From NCBI GenBank assembly GCA_963812415.1, contig CAWEVH010000024.1:62001-126000 (forward strand): a stretch of 64,000 nucleotides of DNA. The letters are read 5' to 3'. Both the position numbers and the translations under genes were made by a program. This document shows positions 32,704-42,922 of the stretch, piece after piece (the stretch's first letter is position 1; each line of letters starts with the position of its first letter). This stretch comes from JACVRW01 sp963812415 (GTDB taxonomy: Bacteria; Actinomycetota; Thermoleophilia; Solirubrobacterales; Thermoleophilaceae). Under the pieces are notes generated by a model, which saw only the letters and a list, made by a program, of their open reading frames with translations, did no database searches and was not told where the DNA came from.

Positions 32704-34046
32704 GTGCCTGCACAGCTCGACCAGCTTTGGGACGACATCCGCGAGGAGCTCCGCCGCGACACCCCGGACTTCAAGTTCCACATCTGGCTCGAGCCGCTCG
32801 AGCTGGCCGGCCTCGAGGGCCGCACGCTCTACGTGCGCGCGCCGGAGCACATCCGCACCTCAGTCTCCGAGCGCTACCTGCCGCTGCTGCGACGCGCCGC
32901 GGCGAGCACCTTCGACTCGCGCGCGACCGTCGAGATCGTGGGAGCGGACTGGACGGCGCCGCCGGCCACGGACGGCGCCCAGGCGGCAGGCGCGGTGGCG
33001 CGGGGCCCCGACGGCCCGCGGGGGCGCTGAACCCGAAGTACACCTTCGAGCAATTCGTGATCGGCGAGGGGAACCACTTCGCGCACGCCGCCGCGCTGGC
33101 GGTCGCCGAGCTCCCGGGCCACTCATACAACCCGCTCTTCCTGATCGGATCGCCGGGGATCGGCAAGACCCACCTGCTGCACGCGATCGGGAACTACGTC
33201 CAGCGCTTCGGCGGCGGCCTGCAGGTCCGCTACGCGACGATCGAGGAGTTCACGGCGGAGTTCGTCGATGCGGTGCGGACCCGCCGGACCTCCGCGTTCA
33301 AGGAGGGATTCCGCAGCGCGGACGTCCTCCTCATCGACGACGTGCAGTTCCTCGCCGGCCGCACGAAGACCCGCGAGGAGTTCTTCCACACCTTCAACGC
33401 GCTGCTCGACAACGGTCGCCAGCTCGTGATGACATCCGACCGCCGCCCCGAGGAGATCCCGGAGCTCGAGGAGCGGCTGATCGAGCGCTTTCGCGCCGGG
33501 CTCGTGGTCGAGCTGGATCGGCCCGGCATGGCCGTGCGGCGGGCGATCCTCACCACCCGCGCCCGCCTCGACGGGGTGGACGTCACACCCGAGGTGGTCG
33601 ACGAGATCGCGGCGCGCGTGGCCACCAGCGTCCGCGCACTCGAGGGGGCGCTGATACGGGTGGTGGCATACGCCTCGTTGAAGGGCGAACCACCCACCCC
33701 GGATCTCGTGCGACACGTTCTGCGGCGGCTCGGGGAGGACAGTGGGAGCGAAACCTGCGGGATCCCGGAGATCCTGGACGCCACGGCTCAGGAGTTCGGG
33801 GTGGAACGAGAGGCCCTGCTGGCGCGCGACCGCCGGCCCGCTGTGGCGAGCGCTCGTCACGTCGCGATGTTCCTCGCACGCGAGCTGACTGACCACAACC
33901 TCACGGAGATCGGCGGCGGCATGGGCGGGCGCAAGCACGCAACGGTGCTCCACGCGCTCGACCGCGTTGGCGCCGCGATGCGCACCGACCCAGCACTCCA
34001 GAGCGCTGTCGACAACCTCCGCCGCCAGCTCGGGCGCTCCTCGTAA
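32704..34046 (+). CDS. dnaA: chromosomal replication initiator DnaA, one frameshift
   Basis: DnaA binds and melts the origin. Domain I is in LWDDIREELRRDTPDFKFHI and WLEPLELAGLEGRTLYVRAP. The AAA+ core holds Walker A (IGSPGIGKTHLLHAIGNY), Walker B (VLLIDDVQFLAGR), and sensor and arginine-finger regions (ELEERLIERFRAGLVV). Domain IV ends with ARHVAMFLARELTDHNLTEI and GGRKHATVLHALDRV. The start is GTG 32704. A one-base deletion in the G/C runs near 33000-33024 separates domain I-II from NPKYTFEQFVIGEGN onward, which is almost certainly a sequence error in an essential gene. Domain II is short. Confidence 0.95.
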
Positions 34047-34173
34047 TGACCGGCTCGACTGGAAGAATCCACAGCTCCCCGACAGGCCGCAGCCCGCTCC
34101 GGAGGCGGCTTCCAGCCCGATGTCGACGTCTCAACACCGCCAAACACCTCAAGAGAGAGATAGGTAGCTCGAG

Positions 34174-35287
34174 TTGAAGCTCACCGTTTCACGGGAAACG
34201 TTCCTTGCCAGTCTCGGCATCGCTGTCCGTGGTGCGTCCACCCGCAGCGCGATCCAGACCTTGGCAGGTGTGTTGCTGCGCGTCGATGAGGGCAAGGCGG
34301 AGCTCCAGGCAACGGACATGGAGCTCGGTGTTCGTGTGGCGCTCGAGCCGAGAGATGCCTCGCCGGGCCAAGCCGTCATCCCCGGTCGGTTGCTGCTCGA
34401 CGTGGTTCGGTCCCTGCCGAAGGACGAACTGACGCTCGAGTACCGAAGCTCCCAGCAGGACGTGGAGGTGATCTCCGGTCCGGCCAAATTCCATCTGCGC
34501 ACGCTTCCAGCCCGAGGACTTTCCGTCGCTGCCGGAGCTTCCGAGCGAGGGTGTGCTCACGATGCCCGCGGGAGCGTTCGTGGACACCATCGGGCGTGTG
34601 GCGCGGGCGGCCTCACGTGACGAGACGCGTCCGCACCTGACCGGCGTGCTCGTGACCGCGGAGGGCAGCGACCTGCGAATGGTGGCCACCGACTCGTACC
34701 GGCTGAGCGTCAAGGAGACCGGCCTCGAGGCCGAGCTGGGCGGCGCGCTCGAGGCGAACGTGCCGGCCCGCACGCTGCAGGAGCTTGGGCGGATCGCGTC
34801 CGCCGGCGGAGCGGACACAATCGCCGTCGCCGCGCTCGAGAACCAGGTGGTGTTCGCGGTCGAGGACGTGGTGCTGTCCTCGCGCCTCGTCGAGGGCCGC
34901 TTCCCGAACTACCAGCAGCTGCTTCCCGAGTCGTACGAGCACGAGTTGAAGGTGAGTCGGGACGAGCTGCTGGACGTGGTGCGCCGCGTCGGCCTCCTGG
35001 CTCAGAAGAACGCCCCGCTTCGCCTGCGCTTCTCGGAGGGTGCGCTCGACGTGTCCGCGCAGACGCCCGACGTGGGCGAGGCGAGCGAGTCGCTGCCGAT
35101 CGCGTTCGCCGGCGAGACGCTCGAGATCGGCTTCAACCCCGAGTTCTTCCGCGACGGCCTGGAGAGCGCGGAGTCGGACGAGCTCACGCTCAAGCTGATC
35201 AGTCCGCTGCGGCCCGGCCTGATCGAGTCGGGCGGCGACGCCGGCGGCTTCCGCTACCTCGTCATGCCGATTCGCCTCAACGTCTGA
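34174..35287 (+). CDS. dnaN: DNA polymerase III beta sliding clamp, one frameshift
   Basis: The beta clamp tethers DNA polymerase III. It is about 370 residues in three repeated domains: MKLTVSRETFLASLGIAVRG and IQTLAGVLLRV begin domain 1, MPAGAFVDTIGRVARAASRD begins domain 2, and YRYLVMPIRL is the C-terminal signature (here as RYLVMPIRLNV). One extra C near 34523 (cca gcc-c-gag gac ttt) breaks the frame in the linker before domain 2. The start is TTG 34174; its first codons overlap a parS-like site. It lies 128 bases after dnaA and six before recF. Confidence 0.95.
34186..34199 (+). promoter_or_regulatory. parS-like ParB-binding site inside dnaN
   Basis: GTTTCACGGGAAAC within codons 5-9 of dnaN (T-V-S-R-E-T). 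It is the same one-mismatch variant as at 30064-30077, in the opposite orientation, and the two sites are 4.1 kb apart on either side of dnaA. Confidence 0.75.
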
Positions 35288-35293
35288 CGCGTC

Positions 35294-36721
35294 ATGGTGC
35301 GGGTCACGCGCATCGAGCTGCGCGACTTCCGCAACTACGAGGCGGCGACATTCGAGCCGTCCGCGGGCCTGACGGTCGTCGCCGGGCCCAACGGCGCGGG
35401 CAAGACCAACCTGCTCGAGGCGCTCTACTTCGGCTGCACCGCGCGCTCCTGCCGCACCTCCAACGAGCGCGAGCTGGTGCGCCGCGGCGCGTCGGTCACC
35501 CGGGTGGCGCTCGACACGGCGACCAGCGAGGGAGAGCACCGCATCGAGGTCGGCTTCGAGCCGGGCGAGCCCAAGCGCCTGCGCGTGGACGACAACCCCG
35601 TCGACAGCCTGACCCTCACGGCGGCGCGGCCGCTCGTGAGCGTGTTCCTGCCGGAGCGCCTCGAGCTCGTGAAGGGCGCGCCCTCCGGGCGCCGGGCGCA
35701 TCTCGACCGGCTGGTGGCGGCGCTGTGGCCGGCTCGGGCGGAGACGCGGGCTGCCTACTCGCGCGCACTTGCGCAGCGCAACGCGCTGCTGCTGCGGGTT
35801 CGCTCCGGCACGTCCGATCCCGGCGCGCTCGACGCCTGGGACGTGGAGCTGGCCCGGCAGGGGATCCGCCTCATGGCGGACCGCGACGAGGCGGTGTCGG
35901 GCCTCGCAGCACCCTTCAGCCGTCTCGCGGCCGCCCTCGGCCTGCCGGGCGAGGCCGAGCTCCGCTACCGGCCCCGGTCGAGAGCGACCGACGCCGATGG
36001 GCTCGCGGGAGAGCTCGGCGAGCGCCGCGGCGCCGACCTCGAGCGCGGCTTCAGCGCCCACGGCCCCCACCGCGACGAGCTCCAGCTGCTGCTCGGCGGC
36101 GCTCCGCTGCGGGCGTACGGCTCGCAGGGCCAGCAGCGCGCGGCCCTGCTCGCGCTCCTGTTTGCCGAGCGCACGCTCCTGGGCGAGCGTCGCGCGGGAG
36201 AGCCGCTGATGCTGCTCGACGACGTGATGTCGGAGCTCGACGCGGAGCGCCGCGAGCTCCTGGCCGAGCTGCTGCGCTCGGGCGGCCAGGCGGTGGTCAC
36301 GACGACCGAGCCGGAGCACGTGCCGGGTGCGGCGCTCAGCGCCGGCGAGCTGGTGCGAGTTGAGGAGCGGGACCATCGGGGGCGATCGGCGCGCGGTGGC
36401 CGCGTGAGGCGGCCCGCCCCGCGGCCACTCGAGCTCGCCCTCGGGCGCGTGCTGGCGCGCGCGGAGCCGGCCACGCTGCTCGCGCGCGCACAGAGCGCCT
36501 GGCCGAGCGTGGCGGGGGCGACGCTCGCCGCGAGCACCCGGCCGGTGGGCGAGCGCGACGGCGCGATCACCGTGGCCTGCGACTCCGCCGTGTGGGCCCA
36601 GGAGCTCGAGCTGCTCGCCGGTGAGCTGCTGCCGCGGCTCAACGACGCGCTCGGGTCCGGCGGCGGCGCGCAGGCCGCCCGGCTGCGCTTCGTCGTGGGT
36701 TCGGGGGCGAACCGTGGCTGA
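35294..36721 (+). CDS. recF: RecF, continuous with a DUF721/DciA-like domain
   Basis: RecF is an ABC-type ATPase of recombinational repair at gaps. Residues 1-355 are RecF: FRNYEAATFEPSAGLTVVAG with Walker A GPNGAGKTNLLEAL, YGSQGQQRAALLALLFAE (signature) and PLMLLDDVMSELDAERR (Walker B). From about 370 (RPAPRPLELALGRVLARAEP) to 475 it matches DUF721, the DciA-like family that follows recF as a separate gene in other actinobacteria and helps load the replicative helicase. Near 36385 a single-base change would give recF its own TGA overlapping GTG 36403 (GTGA) as a dciA start. The fusion is therefore either real or an indel artefact. Confidence 0.88.
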   Translation: MVRVTRIELRDFRNYEAATFEPSAGLTVVAGPNGAGKTNLLEALYFGCTARSCRTSNERELVRRGASVTRVALDTATSEGEHRIEVGFEPGEPKRLRVDDNPVDSLTLTAARPLVSVFLPERLELVKGAPSGRRAHLDRLVAALWPARAETRAAYSRALAQRNALLLRVRSGTSDPGALDAWDVELARQGIRLMADRDEAVSGLAAPFSRLAAALGLPGEAELRYRPRSRATDADGLAGELGERRGADLERGFSAHGPHRDELQLLLGGAPLRAYGSQGQQRAALLALLFAERTLLGERRAGEPLMLLDDVMSELDAERRELLAELLRSGGQAVVTTTEPEHVPGAALSAGELVRVEERDHRGRSARGGRVRRPAPRPLELALGRVLARAEPATLLARAQSAWPSVAGATLAASTRPVGERDGAITVACDSAVWAQELELLAGELLPRLNDALGSGGGAQAARLRFVVGSGANRG

Positions 36722-36814
36722 AAGGCGCTCGGCGGAGCGTTCAGTGGCCGCTTTTTCTGCGATTTGCGGGCATTTTGTAACACTCAGGGGCGCCGGAACA
36801 GGGGCTCCGCCTGC

Positions 36815-36820
36815 TAGTAT
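36815..36820 (+). promoter_or_regulatory. candidate -10 element of the gyrB promoter
   Basis: TAGTAT lies in the 211-base gap between recF and gyrB, in an AT-richer stretch (gctagtattcgagcagtctta). No convincing -35 at 16-18 bases upstream is seen, so the assignment rests on the -10 match and position. Confidence 0.35.
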
Positions 36821-36932
36821 TCGAGCAGTCTTATGTACCTCCCCCGGCCCGTGTGGAAGGTTCGCGGCGCCGGGGTTTTTCGTGGTCGAAGCAGTGGCCC
36901 CGTGATGCGGGCCGCTCGATGGAAGGAACGGC

Positions 36933-39420
36933 TTGGCGAAAGAGCCCCAGGACGGCGATAGGCCTCAGAGCGACAACGCGGCGGAGCGTCCCGCCGAGAC
37001 CGGCGCTGCCCCCGATACGGGGGACGCCGCGCACCTATGGCGCCCAGGACATCACCGTGCTCGAGGGCCTCGAGGCCGTTCGCAAGCGGCCCGGGATGTA
37101 CATCGGGTCGACGGGCCTGCGCGGCCTGCATCACCTGATCTACGAGGTTGTCGACAACTCGGTCGACGAGGCGCTCGCCGGCGAGGCCGACGAGCTCGAG
37201 GTGGTGATCCACCCGGACATCAGCGTCACGGTCAGCGACAACGGCCGCGGCATCCCGGTCGAGGTGATGGAGAAGGAGGGCCGCCCCGCGGCCGAGGTCG
37301 TGCTCACAGTGCTCCACGCGGGCGGCAAGTTCGGCGACGGCGGCGGCTACAAGGTCTCGGGTGGTCTGCACGGCGTGGGCGTGTCCGTGGTCAACGCGCT
37401 CTCCGAGTACCTCCACCTCACGATCTGGCGGGACGGCCACGAGCATCGCCAGTCCTACGAGCGCGGCGAGCCCGGCGGGCCGCTCGAGAAGGGCGCGGCG
37501 ACCGACCGCCGCGGGACCAGCATCACCTTCATGCCGGACCTCGAGATCTTCGAGACGATCGACTACGACCGCACCGTCCTCGAGCAGCGCTTCCGCGAGA
37601 TGGCGTTCCTCACCAAGGGCCTCAAGATCAACTTCCGGGACGAGCGCGGCGAGAGCTTCGAGACGAGCTTCCAGTACGACGGCGGCATCGTCGACTTCGT
37701 CAAGTACCTGCACAGCCAGGGCACCCGCGAGGCGCTGCACAAGAAGATCGTCTACGTCGAGGAGTCGAGCGACATCGGCGAGGTCGAGGTCGCGATGCAG
37801 TGGAACAACTCCTACCAGGAGGCCCTGCTCTCCTTCGCCAACAACATCAACACCCACGAGGGCGGCACGCACCTGTCCGGCTTCCGCTCGGCGCTCACGC
37901 GCACGATCAACGCGTACGCGCGTCAGAAGGGGGAGCTCAAGGAGAAGGACGCCAACCTCCAGGGCGAGGACATCCGCGAGGGGCTCACGGCCATCATCTC
38001 GGTGAAGATCGCCGACCCTCAGTTCGAGGGCCAGACGAAGACGAAGCTCGGCAACCCGCCGGTCGAGGGCTTCGTGCAGGCGGCGATCAACAAGGGGCTC
38101 TCGGAGTTCCTCGAGGAGAACCCCACCGACGCCAACCAGGTCATCCGCAAGGCCGTGGCCGCCCAGCGCGCGCGTGAGGCGGCGCGCAAGGCCCGTGACC
38201 TCACCCGGCGCAAGTCCGCGCTCGAGAACTCGAACCTCCCCGGCAAGCTCGCGGACTGCACGGTCCGCGACCCCGCCCTCACCGAGCTCTTCGTCGTCGA
38301 GGGCGACTCCGCCGGAGGCTCGGCCAAGCAGGGCCGCGACCGGAACACCCAGGCGATCCTGCCGCTGCGCGGGAAGATCATCAACGTCGAGAAGAACCGG
38401 ATCGACAAGGTCCTCTCGAACAAGGAGATCCAGGCGCTCATCACGGCGATCGGCACCGGCATCCGGGACGAGTTCGCCATCGAGCGAGCGCGCTACCACA
38501 AGGTGATCGTCATGACGGACGCCGATGTCGACGGCGCCCACATCCGCACCCTCGTGCTCACCTTCCTCTACAGGGAGATGAAGGACCTGATCGAGGCCGG
38601 CTACGTGTACATCGCGAAGCCGCCGCTCTACAAGATCAAGTCGGGCAGGCAGGACGTCTACATCGAGAAGGAGTCGGAGCTCGAGGAGATCCTGCTGCGC
38701 GACAAGCTCGAGACGCTGGACGTGACCGACCGCGACGGGCGCGCCTTCAACCTCACGCACGCGCGCTGGCAGAAGTACGGTCGGCTCCTCAAGCAGTACG
38801 AGGGCTGGGCCGCCTCGTTGCGGGCCGACTGGGGCCACGACCCGATCACCTTCTTGGAGGAGTCGACGATCCTGGACGAGGGCGCCGCCGATCCGGAGGC
38901 CGTGATCGCGCTCCTGCGCGGCGACGATCCGGAGAGCGAGCCGTACATCACCGAGCTCGTCGACGAGACGGAGGCGGAGCTGGTGGCGAAGGTCGTCGAG
39001 CGCAAGACGGGAACCGCGAAGACCTACCGGCTCGCGCGCTCGCTGTTCGGCACACCGGCCTACGGTCGCTTCGTCGAGACCCACAAGGAGCTGGAGGCGC
39101 TCGCCGGCACCCCGCCCTTCCACGTGGTCCTCGGCAAGAAGGAGGGCGACGCGCTCTCCTTCGAGGAGCTGCGCGCGCGTGTGCTCCAGATCTGCCGGGA
39201 CGGCGTCCCGCTCCAGCGCTTCAAGGGCCTCGGCGAGATGAACTACGACCAGCTCTTCGACACGACGATGGACCCCGAGTCGCGCACGCTGCAGCTCGTG
39301 ACGATCGACGACGCCAGCGCCGCGGACCAGATCTTCTCGATGCTGATGGGCGACAACGTCGAGCCGCGGCGGGAGTTCATCGAGAACCACGCCCGCGAAG
39401 CCACGAACCTGGATGTCTAG
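36933..39420 (+). CDS. gyrB: DNA gyrase subunit B, one frameshift near the N-terminus
   Basis: GyrB supplies the ATPase and TOPRIM parts of gyrase. TTG 36933 has GGAAGGA at 36921-36927 and gives a normal polar N-terminus (MAKEPQDGDRPQSDNAAERP). One missing base near 37032 joins it to TYGAQDITVLEGLEAVRKRP. ATPase motifs EVVDNSVDEALAG and GRGIPVEVMEKEGRPA, the TOPRIM motif LFVVEGDSAGGSAKQGRD with its DADVDGAHIRTLVL, and PLQRFKGLGEMN are present. At about 828 residues it is longer than usual Gram-positive GyrB. Some 165 residues separate YKIKSGRQDVYIEKE from the KGLGEMN motif, an insertion of the kind known in Gram-negative GyrB. Confidence 0.95.
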
Positions 39421-39433
39421 CTAGGGGGCTGCC

Positions 39434-42038
39434 GTGAGCATCGACCAGCTGACAGGCGGGAACATCGAGCCGCGCGGGCTCGAGGAGGAGATGCGCTCCT
39501 CGTACCTCGACTACGCGATGAGCGTGATCGTGGGCCGGGCGCTGCCGGACGTGCGCGACGGCCTCAAGCCGGTGCACCGGCGCGTGCTCTACACGATGTT
39601 CGAGAACGGCCTGCAGCCGAACCGGCCCTACCGCAAGTCGGCGACCGTCGTCGGCGACGTGATGGGCCGCTACCACCCGCACGGGGACTCGCCGATCTAC
39701 GACACGCTCGTGCGTCTCGCGCAGAACTTCGCGATGCGCTACCCGCTGGTGGACCCGCAGGGCAACTTCGGCTCGATCGACAGCGACCCAGCGGCCGCCT
39801 ACCGCTACACGGAGGCGCGTCTCACGCGGCTCGCCACGGAGATGCTGCGCGACATCGACGCGGACACCGTCGACTTCAGCCCCAACTACGACGAGTCGCG
39901 CCAGGAGCCGGTCGTCCTGCCCGCCCGCTTCCCCAACCTGCTGGTGAACGGCTCGTCCGGCATCGCGGTCGGCATGGCCACGAATATCCCGCCGCACAAC
40001 CTGCGCGAGACGATCGACGCCACGGTGGCCTACATCGACGATCCGGCGATCGAGCTCGACGGGCTGATGAAGGAGCTCAAGGGGCCCGACTTCCCCACCG
40101 GGGGGATCATCGTCGGACGCTCGGGCATCCGGGACGCCTACGAGACGGGCCGCGGACGGGTCGTGCTGCGCGGCCGGGCGCATATCGAGCCGCTGCGCCA
40201 GGGCAAGGAGGCGATCGTCGTCACCGAGATGCCCTACCAGGTGATGAAGGGCGGCGAGTCGGGCGGGCTGATCCAGAAGATCAAGGAGACGGTCGAGGCC
40301 GGCCGCATCAAGGAGATCGCCGACGTCTTCGACTACTCGAACAAGGACGGCATCCGGCTCGTGATCGAGCTGAAGCGCGGCGCCAACCCGAAGATCATCC
40401 TCAACAAGCTCTACAAGCACACCCCGCTCCAGACGACCTTCGGCGTCAACATGGTCGCGCTCGTCGACGGCGTGCCGCGGACGCTCGGCCTGCTGCCGGT
40501 GATCCGCAACTACGTCGATCACCAGCGCGACGTGATCGTGCGGCGGACCAAGTTCGAGCTGCGCGAGAAGGAGGCTCGCCTTCACATACTCGAGGGCCTT
40601 CTCGTCGCGATCGCCAACATCGACGAGGTCATCGAGCTGATCCGCGGGTCACGCGACCCGGACACGGCGCGCGCCGGCTTGATCGAGCGCTTCGAGCTCA
40701 CCCGGATCCAGGCGCAGGCGATTCTGGACCTCCGCCTGCAGCGCCTGACCGCCCTCCAGACGGACGAGATCAAGACCGAGCACGGTGACGTGGTCGAGCG
40801 GATCCGCGAGCTGCGCGACCTGCTCGGCGACGAGGCGAGGGTCATGGGGGTGATCAAGGAGGAGCTGACCGAGATTCGCGACCGCTACGGGGACGAGCGG
40901 CGCACGGAGATCACCCACTCCGAGGACGAGATCGACATCGAGGACCTGATCGCCGACCAGCAGATGGTCATCTCGATCACCCACTCCGGCTACATCAAGA
41001 CCCTGCCGCTCGCCACCTATCGACAGCAGCGTCGCGGCGGCCTGGGCGTGATGGGCATGGAGATGAAGGACGAGGACTACATCGAGCACCTCTTCGTCAG
41101 CTCGACGCACGACTACCTGCTCTTCTTCACGAACCGCGGGAAGGTCTACCGCGAGAAGGTCTACGACCTGCCCGAGGCGTCGCGGACGGCCAAGGGCCGC
41201 GCGCTCGTGAACGTGCTGCCGCTGCGCGACGGACGAGCGGGTCCAGGCGGTGCTGTCCACGCGCGACTTCAAGGAGGGGCGCTACCTCGTCTTCGCCACC
41301 CGCCAGGGGATGGTCAAGAAGACGGAGTTCCTCGCCTACAACACGCCGATCAAGGCGGACGGCATCATCGCGATCAAGATCCGCGACGACGACGAGCTCG
41401 TCGCCGTGCGCCGCACGAGCGGAGACGACGACATCATCATGGTCTCCCGCTCAGGGCAGGCCGCGCGCTTCAGCGAGGACCAGGTGCGGGCGATGGGCCG
41501 CGACACGGCCGGCGTGCGCGGCATGAACGTCTCGCGCGGGGACAACCGGGTGCTGGCGATGGACGTCGTGCGTCCCGACACCGAGCTGCTGGTGGTCACC
41601 GAGAACGGCTACGGCAAGCGCACGGCCATGGAGGAGTACCCGGTCAAGGGCCGCGGCACGATGGGCGTGAAGACGATCGGTCTGACGGAGAAGAAGGGCG
41701 GCGTGGCCGGCGCCCTGATCGTGCGCGAGCACTACGACCTCGTCTTCATCTCCCAGAACGGCATGGTCCAGCGGACAGGCGTCAGGGGCATCTCGAAGCA
41801 GGGCAGGCCGGCTCAGGGCGTGCGGGTGATGAACCTGCGCGAGGACGACGTCGTGAGCGCCGTCGCCCTCGTGATGGAGACCACCACGGACACCGCGGCC
41901 CAGGTCGTCGTCGATGGGATCGCGACCGACGTGGTCGCGACCGACGGCCAGCCCGAGCCGACGGCCGGCCCGAGACCGACGGGGCCCGAGCCGACGGGAG
42001 CCCGACCTAAAGACGCGCTCGCCGCTGTCCTGACTTAG
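39434..42038 (+). CDS. gyrA: DNA gyrase subunit A, one frameshift
   Basis: GyrA cuts and rejoins DNA. The N-terminal YLDYAMSVIVGRALPDVRDG, the quinolone-determining segment HPHGDSPIYDTLVRLAQNFA and the catalytic Tyr in AAAYRYTEARLTR are intact. The residue two after Asp is Ser, the usual quinolone-sensitive type. One extra G near 41234 (gac-g-gac gag) separates residue about 600 from the C-terminal beta-pinwheel repeats (GMVKKTEF, NGYGKRT, NGMVQRTGVRGI). The gyrase box (QGRPAQG, from KQGRPAQGV) is present. The C-terminus is a Pro/Thr-rich tail. It starts 13 bases after gyrB, so the two form one operon. Confidence 0.95.
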
Positions 42039-42068
42039 TCGGTTCCTGGCCGGAAAAGTCAGGACGGC
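42024..42068 (+). terminator. hairpin overlapping the gyrA stop
   Basis: GCTGTCCTGACTT (42024-42036) pairs with AAGTCAGGACGGC (42056-42068) over 13 bases with one G-T pair. The stop codon starts inside the arm. It ends the gyrBA transcript; no T-run follows. Confidence 0.6.
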
Positions 42069-42100
42069 AGCCCTCTTTCGTGGACTGTCACGGAACGCAC

Positions 42101-42317
42101 GAGGGGCGCCCGTGCGGACGCCCCTCGCAGTGTGGTTGCTGGACTCGTCGTCGGCGCGAAGTACGGCGACCAGAGGGACCACTCCTGGTCCTTGCGACCG
42201 ACGGTGTCTCGGGTTGGACTCCGCTAACCGCAGGGCCCAGCACCGGGTTTAGCGGCCGGACACCTCCAGGGTCCCAAGAATTCTGTCAGTCAAGCTCGGA
42301 CCACCTCCTTTCCCTGG
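42101..42317 (-). other. gene-free structured region, possible small RNA
   Basis: The 321 bases from 42039 to 42359 hold no credible reading frame. Besides the gyrA hairpin there are three further hairpins: 42101-42126 (GAGGGGCG/CGCCCCTC), 42176-42191 (GGACCA-CTCC-TGGTCC, perfect) and 42221-42255 (CCGCTAACC with GGTTTAGCGG). On the minus strand the region opens with GGAAAGGAGGTGGTCC, a perfect match to the anti-Shine-Dalgarno end of 16S rRNA, and ends with the GC hairpin. This looks like a short structured transcript with its own terminator, but no known RNA family is recognised. Confidence 0.35.
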
Positions 42318-42359
42318 TAGCGCTATTGAAGCAGACCGGGGCGTCGGCTCGTAGCGTCT

Positions 42360-42848
42360 CTACGGAGTGGTCTCGGTCGTGTCGGTTCCGCCGCCGGCGG
42401 CCACCGCCTGCTCGAGCTCCTCGAGCTGGGTCTCGACCTCCTCGACGCGACCCGACAGACGTTCGATGCTGTCCGATGTGGCGCTCGCGTCGTCCTCGAC
42501 CTTCTGGAGGCGGTCGTCCAGCTTGGTCAGGTCGTCGGAGCTCGGCAACTCGTCCAGCCGTCCCTCGAGGTCGTCCATCCGCTTGTTCAGATCGCGCTGG
42601 ACGCGGGCCAGGTCGCCCGCCGCCTGCTCGTTCGCGGCCCGGCTCTCCGAGTCGTCGTTCGCGGCGATCAGTGCGATCACGGCAATCGCGGTGGCGGCCA
42701 CGGCCCAGACGCCGGCCACGAGCAGCCAGCGCCGCAGGGTGCGCAGGTCGCCGACCCGGGCCGGCGCGTCATCGGGAGCAGGCACGGGATCGGGCGGAGC
42801 CGGTGGCCGCGGTTCGGGCGGATCCGGTTCCCTGGGGGGAACGCTCAT
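42360..42848 (-). CDS. membrane-anchored coiled-coil protein
   Basis: A 162-residue protein. Residues 1-35 are Pro/Asp-rich and cytosolic, one membrane helix spans about 41-62 (WLLVAGVWAVAATAIAVIAL), and the rest is a long heptad-patterned coiled coil (LARVQRDLNKRMDDLEGRLD; IERLSGRVEEVETQLEELEQ) ending in a Thr/Glu tail. No enzymatic motif is present. The function is unknown; such proteins often act as scaffolds of the envelope or division machinery. Its start lies against a pair of 38-bp repeats that separate it from the HNH gene. Confidence 0.7.
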   Translation of the reverse strand: MSVPPREPDPPEPRPPAPPDPVPAPDDAPARVGDLRTLRRWLLVAGVWAVAATAIAVIALIAANDDSESRAANEQAAGDLARVQRDLNKRMDDLEGRLDELPSSDDLTKLDDRLQKVEDDASATSDSIERLSGRVEEVETQLEELEQAVAAGGGTDTTETTP

Positions 42849-42922
42849 CGCGCGAGCACGCGGTGCGTGCGAGCCTTCGTTCTCATCGCGCGAGCACGCG
42901 GTGCGTGCGAGCCTTCGTTCTC
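42847..42922. repeat. two adjacent 38-bp repeats after the HNH stop
   Basis: Two identical 38-bp units, 42847-42884 and 42885-42922, abut without a spacer. Each holds a GCACGC-ACC-GCGTGC hairpin (minus strand). The second unit runs two bases into the HNH stop codon and the first begins at the start codon of the next gene, so the pair exactly fills the intergenic gap. Confidence 0.85.

Noticed and set aside
32476..34173. A defined oriC with DnaA-box cluster.
   Set aside because: Only one weak match (gaatccaca) is visible; gene order supports the location, but individual boxes cannot be assigned by eye.
36853..36932. ATG 36853 as an uninterrupted start for gyrB.
   Set aside because: The resulting N-terminus is Arg/Trp/Ser-rich and unlike GyrB, lacks a ribosome-binding site, and TTG 36933 with GGAAGGA gives the normal polar N-terminus once one missing base is restored.
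36814..39390. Minus-strand open frame covering nearly all of gyrB.
   Set aside because: Shadow of gyrB; sequence is Leu/Asp/Val repeats without any family motif.
42298..42317. 3' end of a 16S rRNA gene (GGACCACCTCCTTTCC).
   Set aside because: Only about a dozen bases match and no other rRNA sequence is nearby.
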